Source: JAVBOP01 sp031550405 (lineage in GTDB: Bacteria > Bacteroidota > Ignavibacteria > Kapaibacteriales > UBA2268). Taken from it: a stretch of DNA of 17,003 nucleotides. Where the stretch lies: the NCBI GenBank assembly GCA_031550405.1, contig JAVBOP010000108.1:1-17003 (forward strand), written 5' to 3'. Of this stretch, positions 15,147-17,003 are shown piece after piece (position 1 is the stretch's first letter; every line of letters starts with the position of its first letter). A model generated the notes under the pieces. That model was not told the origin of the DNA, made no database searches, and saw nothing but the letters and a program-made list of their open reading frames with translations. The translations under genes were made by a program, and so were the position numbers.

Positions 15147-15887
15147 ATGAAACGAATAAAATTTTTTTTATCTGTATTGCTCTTGATATGGGCTGCTAAT
15201 TGCCTTCGGGCAAACACTCCGGTTGCTGATACCATGCCAATATTCATTATGAATAGGGCGATGGAAGGTTTGCAAAATCTAACCTCTTGCAGTTTCACAG
15301 TTTATACGAATTACGATGTATATTCAGAAAGTTTTGGCAATGTTGAACATTCGCAAAAACAGGAAATAATTTTGAAATTTCCCAATAAATTCAAGATAAA
15401 TTCTAAAGGCGACAGAGGGCATAATGCGCTATTTTACGATGGCAAAACGCTTACATACTACTCTTTTTTGAAAAATCATTATGCTCAGAATGACTTCAAA
15501 AAAACGATTTTGGAGCTAATTGACACGCTGCACCGCTCGCATTCCATTGATTTTCCTGCCGGCGATTTCTTTTACCCTGATTTTTTAGAGGATTTGCTTG
15601 CAACTAAACCGAATTTAACCATGTTAGGGTTAACCGAAATTTACGGGAAACAATGTTTTCATATTGCCGGAAAAAATGACGAAATGGCATTTCAATTTTG
15701 GATTGAAGATGGCATTATTTTGTTGCCCATAAAAATGCAAATCATTTATTTAAAAGAAGATGGCATGCCTCGATATGAAGCATATTACACCGATTGGCGT
15801 TTTAATGAAGCTTATAATGATGCAATATTTTCATTTAAAGTGCCGCCAAAAGCTTCAATTATTAATTTTAATTCATATTCTAAATAA
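15147..15887 (+). CDS. secreted DUF2092 family protein (LolA-like fold likely)
   Basis: Exported protein of 246 residues. The N-terminus (KRIKFFLSVLLLIWAA) is a signal peptide, probably cut after LRA around residue 22. A Cys at 19 follows AAN, which is a poor lipobox, so lipidation is doubtful. The body shows the DUF2092 pattern: QEIILKFPNKFKINSKGDRG, then LFYDGKTLTYYS, a Tyr-rich segment, IDFPAGDFFYPDFLEDLL, YGKQCFHIAGK, FQFWIEDG, LLPIKMQIIY and AIFSFKVPPKA. Such proteins probably share the open beta-barrel fold of LolA/LolB, but their ligand is unknown. The next gene follows 15 nt later and is also secreted, so the two are likely co-transcribed. Confidence 0.75.
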   Translation: MKRIKFFLSVLLLIWAANCLRANTPVADTMPIFIMNRAMEGLQNLTSCSFTVYTNYDVYSESFGNVEHSQKQEIILKFPNKFKINSKGDRGHNALFYDGKTLTYYSFLKNHYAQNDFKKTILELIDTLHRSHSIDFPAGDFFYPDFLEDLLATKPNLTMLGLTEIYGKQCFHIAGKNDEMAFQFWIEDGIILLPIKMQIIYLKEDGMPRYEAYYTDWRFNEAYNDAIFSFKVPPKASIINFNSYSK

Positions 15888-15902
15888 TCAAAGGTCGAAA
15901 CA

Positions 15903-16556
15903 ATGAAAGCACATATAAATAAAATTTCATCAATATTACTTATAATCATAGCTTGTGCTATTGCCTCCAACAGCGCTTTTGCGCAACGTTTTCACCATGT
16001 ACCGGTAGCACGTCCTGTGCCGCGTCCCGTACCCGTACCCCGTCCGGTACCTGTGCCGGTACCAGTACCGCGACCTGTGCCTGTGCCTATATACCACCCA
16101 GTATATTTTTATCATCCGTATGTACCTTATTATTGGGGACCTTACTGGCATCCTGCTGGCTTTGTCATAGCTGCTCTTACTACTGCGGCTATTGTCGTCA
16201 CAATTGACAACGCAACATACCATTACGATAACGGAGTATATTATGTACAGGCTTCTGGAGGCTACAAGGCAGTGCCGGCGCCGCTTGGAGCTACAATAGA
16301 CAAACTTCCGGACGGCTATACCAAAATCACGCTATCGGACAAGACATATTATTACTATGCAGGCGATTACTATGTTCAATCTGACGGCAAATACAAGGTG
16401 GTGGCTGCGCCCAAAGGAGCGGTGGTCAGCAATTTGCCGGAGGGTGCGAAAGAGGAGAGCATTGATGGCAAAAAGTATCTGCTATACAATGGAACGTATT
16501 ACGAGCCTGTATCCAGCAGTGGCGCCGATTCATACGTAGTTGTAGAAAAACCATGA
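15903..16556 (+). CDS. secreted Pro-Val-rich protein with tandem Tyr-rich modules (DUF6515-like)
   Basis: Exported protein of 217 residues. The signal peptide ends at AFA-Q (27/28). A Pro-Val/Arg-Pro stretch (about 33-63) precedes a Tyr/His/Pro segment (64-84) and a hydrophobic stretch (about 85-101). Then come two tandem modules of about 42 residues (about 105-146 and 148-189) and a partial third (191-202). Each starts with a TY/KY tract and an NG/AG-YY turn (YNGTYYEPV in the last), followed by YK.V.AP.GA....LP.G. This is the layout of DUF6515-like envelope proteins; function unknown. The polyproline stretch could span the cell wall or act as a spacer, and the hydrophobic stretch might be a membrane anchor. 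It follows the DUF2092 gene after 15 nt and is closed by a terminator. Confidence 0.75.
   Translation: MKAHINKISSILLIIIACAIASNSAFAQRFHHVPVARPVPRPVPVPRPVPVPVPVPRPVPVPIYHPVYFYHPYVPYYWGPYWHPAGFVIAALTTAAIVVTIDNATYHYDNGVYYVQASGGYKAVPAPLGATIDKLPDGYTKITLSDKTYYYYAGDYYVQSDGKYKVVAAPKGAVVSNLPEGAKEESIDGKKYLLYNGTYYEPVSSSGADSYVVVEKP
16000..16089 (+). repeat. hexanucleotide-type coding repeat (Pro-Val / Arg-Pro)
   Basis: A run of degenerate 6-bp units of the type CCGGTA, CCTGTG, CCCGTA, with CGTCC units between, encoding alternating Pro-Val and Arg-Pro. Such a tract can change length by slippage in multiples of six without breaking the frame. Confidence 0.7.
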
Positions 16557-16600
16557 TGCTGGAAGTATATCGCAAGCATTTGTTAAAAATATTTATAATT

Positions 16601-16637
16601 AAAAAGTTCATGAACAGCGTTTGTGAACTTTTTTTTT
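16601..16637 (+). terminator. rho-independent terminator after the Pro-Val-rich gene
   Basis: AAAAAGTTCA (16601-16610) pairs with TGAACTTTTT (16624-16633) around a 13-nt loop, followed by T to 16637. It would also serve the opposite strand, because the stem begins with an A run. Confidence 0.75.
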
Positions 16638-16756
16638 GGTATACTCAACCTTCATCAAGATGTGTCAATTAATCCTACGGATCAATATTTATTCCTAAAA
16701 CATCCCCATCCCTTCGGGACATCCCCTCTAAAAAGATACTGTTCCTTCATTGTTGC
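16638..16756. other. non-coding junction next to the IS1-type element
   Basis: No gene. It contains two ACATCCCC copies (16700-16707 and 16719-16726) flanking a small hairpin TCCC-TTC-GGGA (16709-16719). The element's terminal inverted repeat should lie in this stretch, but with only one end in the window I cannot define it. Confidence 0.35.
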
Positions 16757-17003
16757 TCATGTGATAGTTAACTCGTAATATGACTTAGTGTATCTTTTAG
16801 TTTTTCTGTTAAATCTTGCTAAATTGTCTCTGAACGAAGAATTTGAACTTTCAATCAGATGCGTTTCTGCCTTCGTCATCGTATGAGCCTCCGGAACATC
16901 CTGAAAAATCACGTCGTAACAACTGTTGGCATCCGTAAAAATATGCCGAATTTTACCAACAATTGATTTCGCTTTTTCATAAATATTTTTTGCACTTTTT
17001 TTG
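16757..17003 (-). CDS. IS1-family transposase, C-terminal fragment cut by window edge
   Basis: An open minus-strand frame of 81 codons enters from the right edge and stops at TGA (16759-16757). The translation contains IFTDANSCYDVIFQDV, then HTMTKAETHLIESSNSSFRD and NLARFNRKTKRYTKS. This is the IS1-family catalytic C-terminus: the second Asp in FTD, the Glu in LIES, and the R..LARFNRKTKRY.KS tail. The last eight residues (YYELTIT and neighbours) diverge from the usual hydrophobic ending, so the tail may be altered. The N-terminal zinc-binding/HTH part lies outside the window, so intactness cannot be judged. Confidence 0.75.
   Translation of the reverse strand, partial: KKSAKNIYEKAKSIVGKIRHIFTDANSCYDVIFQDVPEAHTMTKAETHLIESSNSSFRDNLARFNRKTKRYTKSYYELTIT

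Noticed and set aside
16000..16089. CRISPR-like or non-coding tandem repeat
   Set aside because: Units are 6 bp, degenerate and in frame, with no spacers; it is a coding Pro-Val repeat.
15936..16223. Minus-strand frame rich in Arg, Tyr and His opposite the Pro-Val tract
   Set aside because: It is the antisense reading of the low-complexity repeat in a gene with a signal peptide on the plus strand.

Overview
The window is A+T-rich bacterial DNA. It looks like a member of the Bacteroidota or a close relative in the FCB group (for example Ignavibacteria or Kapabacteria). The main hints are a Porphyromonas-like tryptophanase, an aerotolerance-type (BatA-like) VWA protein, DUF3788, DUF2092 and DUF6515-like proteins, mostly poor Shine-Dalgarno sites, and at least one good match to the Bacteroidota -33/-7 promoter (ATTG-N19-TATATTTG at 4185-4215). 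The placement is inference; no rRNA or other decisive marker is present.

Layout from left to right: a possible partial reading frame leaves the left edge (minus strand, 2-163), followed by about 500 bp of A+T-rich non-coding DNA. Then come rpoN (sigma-54, +); a minus-strand pair of a BatA-like VWA membrane protein and a 3-methyladenine DNA glycosylase that overlap by 4 bp; tnaA (tryptophanase, +) with a terminator; and a haem catalase (+) with the only strong Shine-Dalgarno site in the window and its own terminator. Next are a decayed IS256-type transposase (minus), a DUF3788 gene (+) and aspS (+) with a terminator. The minus-strand replication genes follow: dnaB then dnaG, with a DnaQ/PolB-like 3'-5' exonuclease gene further upstream. 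Last are two short-spaced secreted or envelope protein genes (DUF2092 and a Pro-Val-rich DUF6515-like protein), a terminator, and the C-terminal part of an IS1-family transposase cut by the right edge.

Most of the content is housekeeping. dnaB and dnaG form a replication pair in which the primase would be recruited by the helicase. aspS charges tRNA-Asp. RpoN would direct transcription by activator-dependent promoters. Catalase and the glycosylase handle oxidative and alkylation damage. Tryptophanase makes indole, pyruvate and ammonia from tryptophan.

The signal that the genes do not explain is a dispersed 20-bp interrupted palindrome, TTATGAA-N6-TT[AC]ATAA, with eleven copies found by eye (230, 605, 2480, 3956, 4339, 5815, 8009, 8185, 8627, 14070, 15030). 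One subtype (right arm TTAATAA) lies 3-49 nt before the start codons of rpoN, tnaA, the DUF3788 gene, aspS and dnaB. The other (right arm TTCATAA) tends to lie at gene ends or in divergent gaps. It could be an operator, a promoter-linked element or a small interspersed repeat. I see no defence system, CRISPR array, rRNA or tRNA gene.
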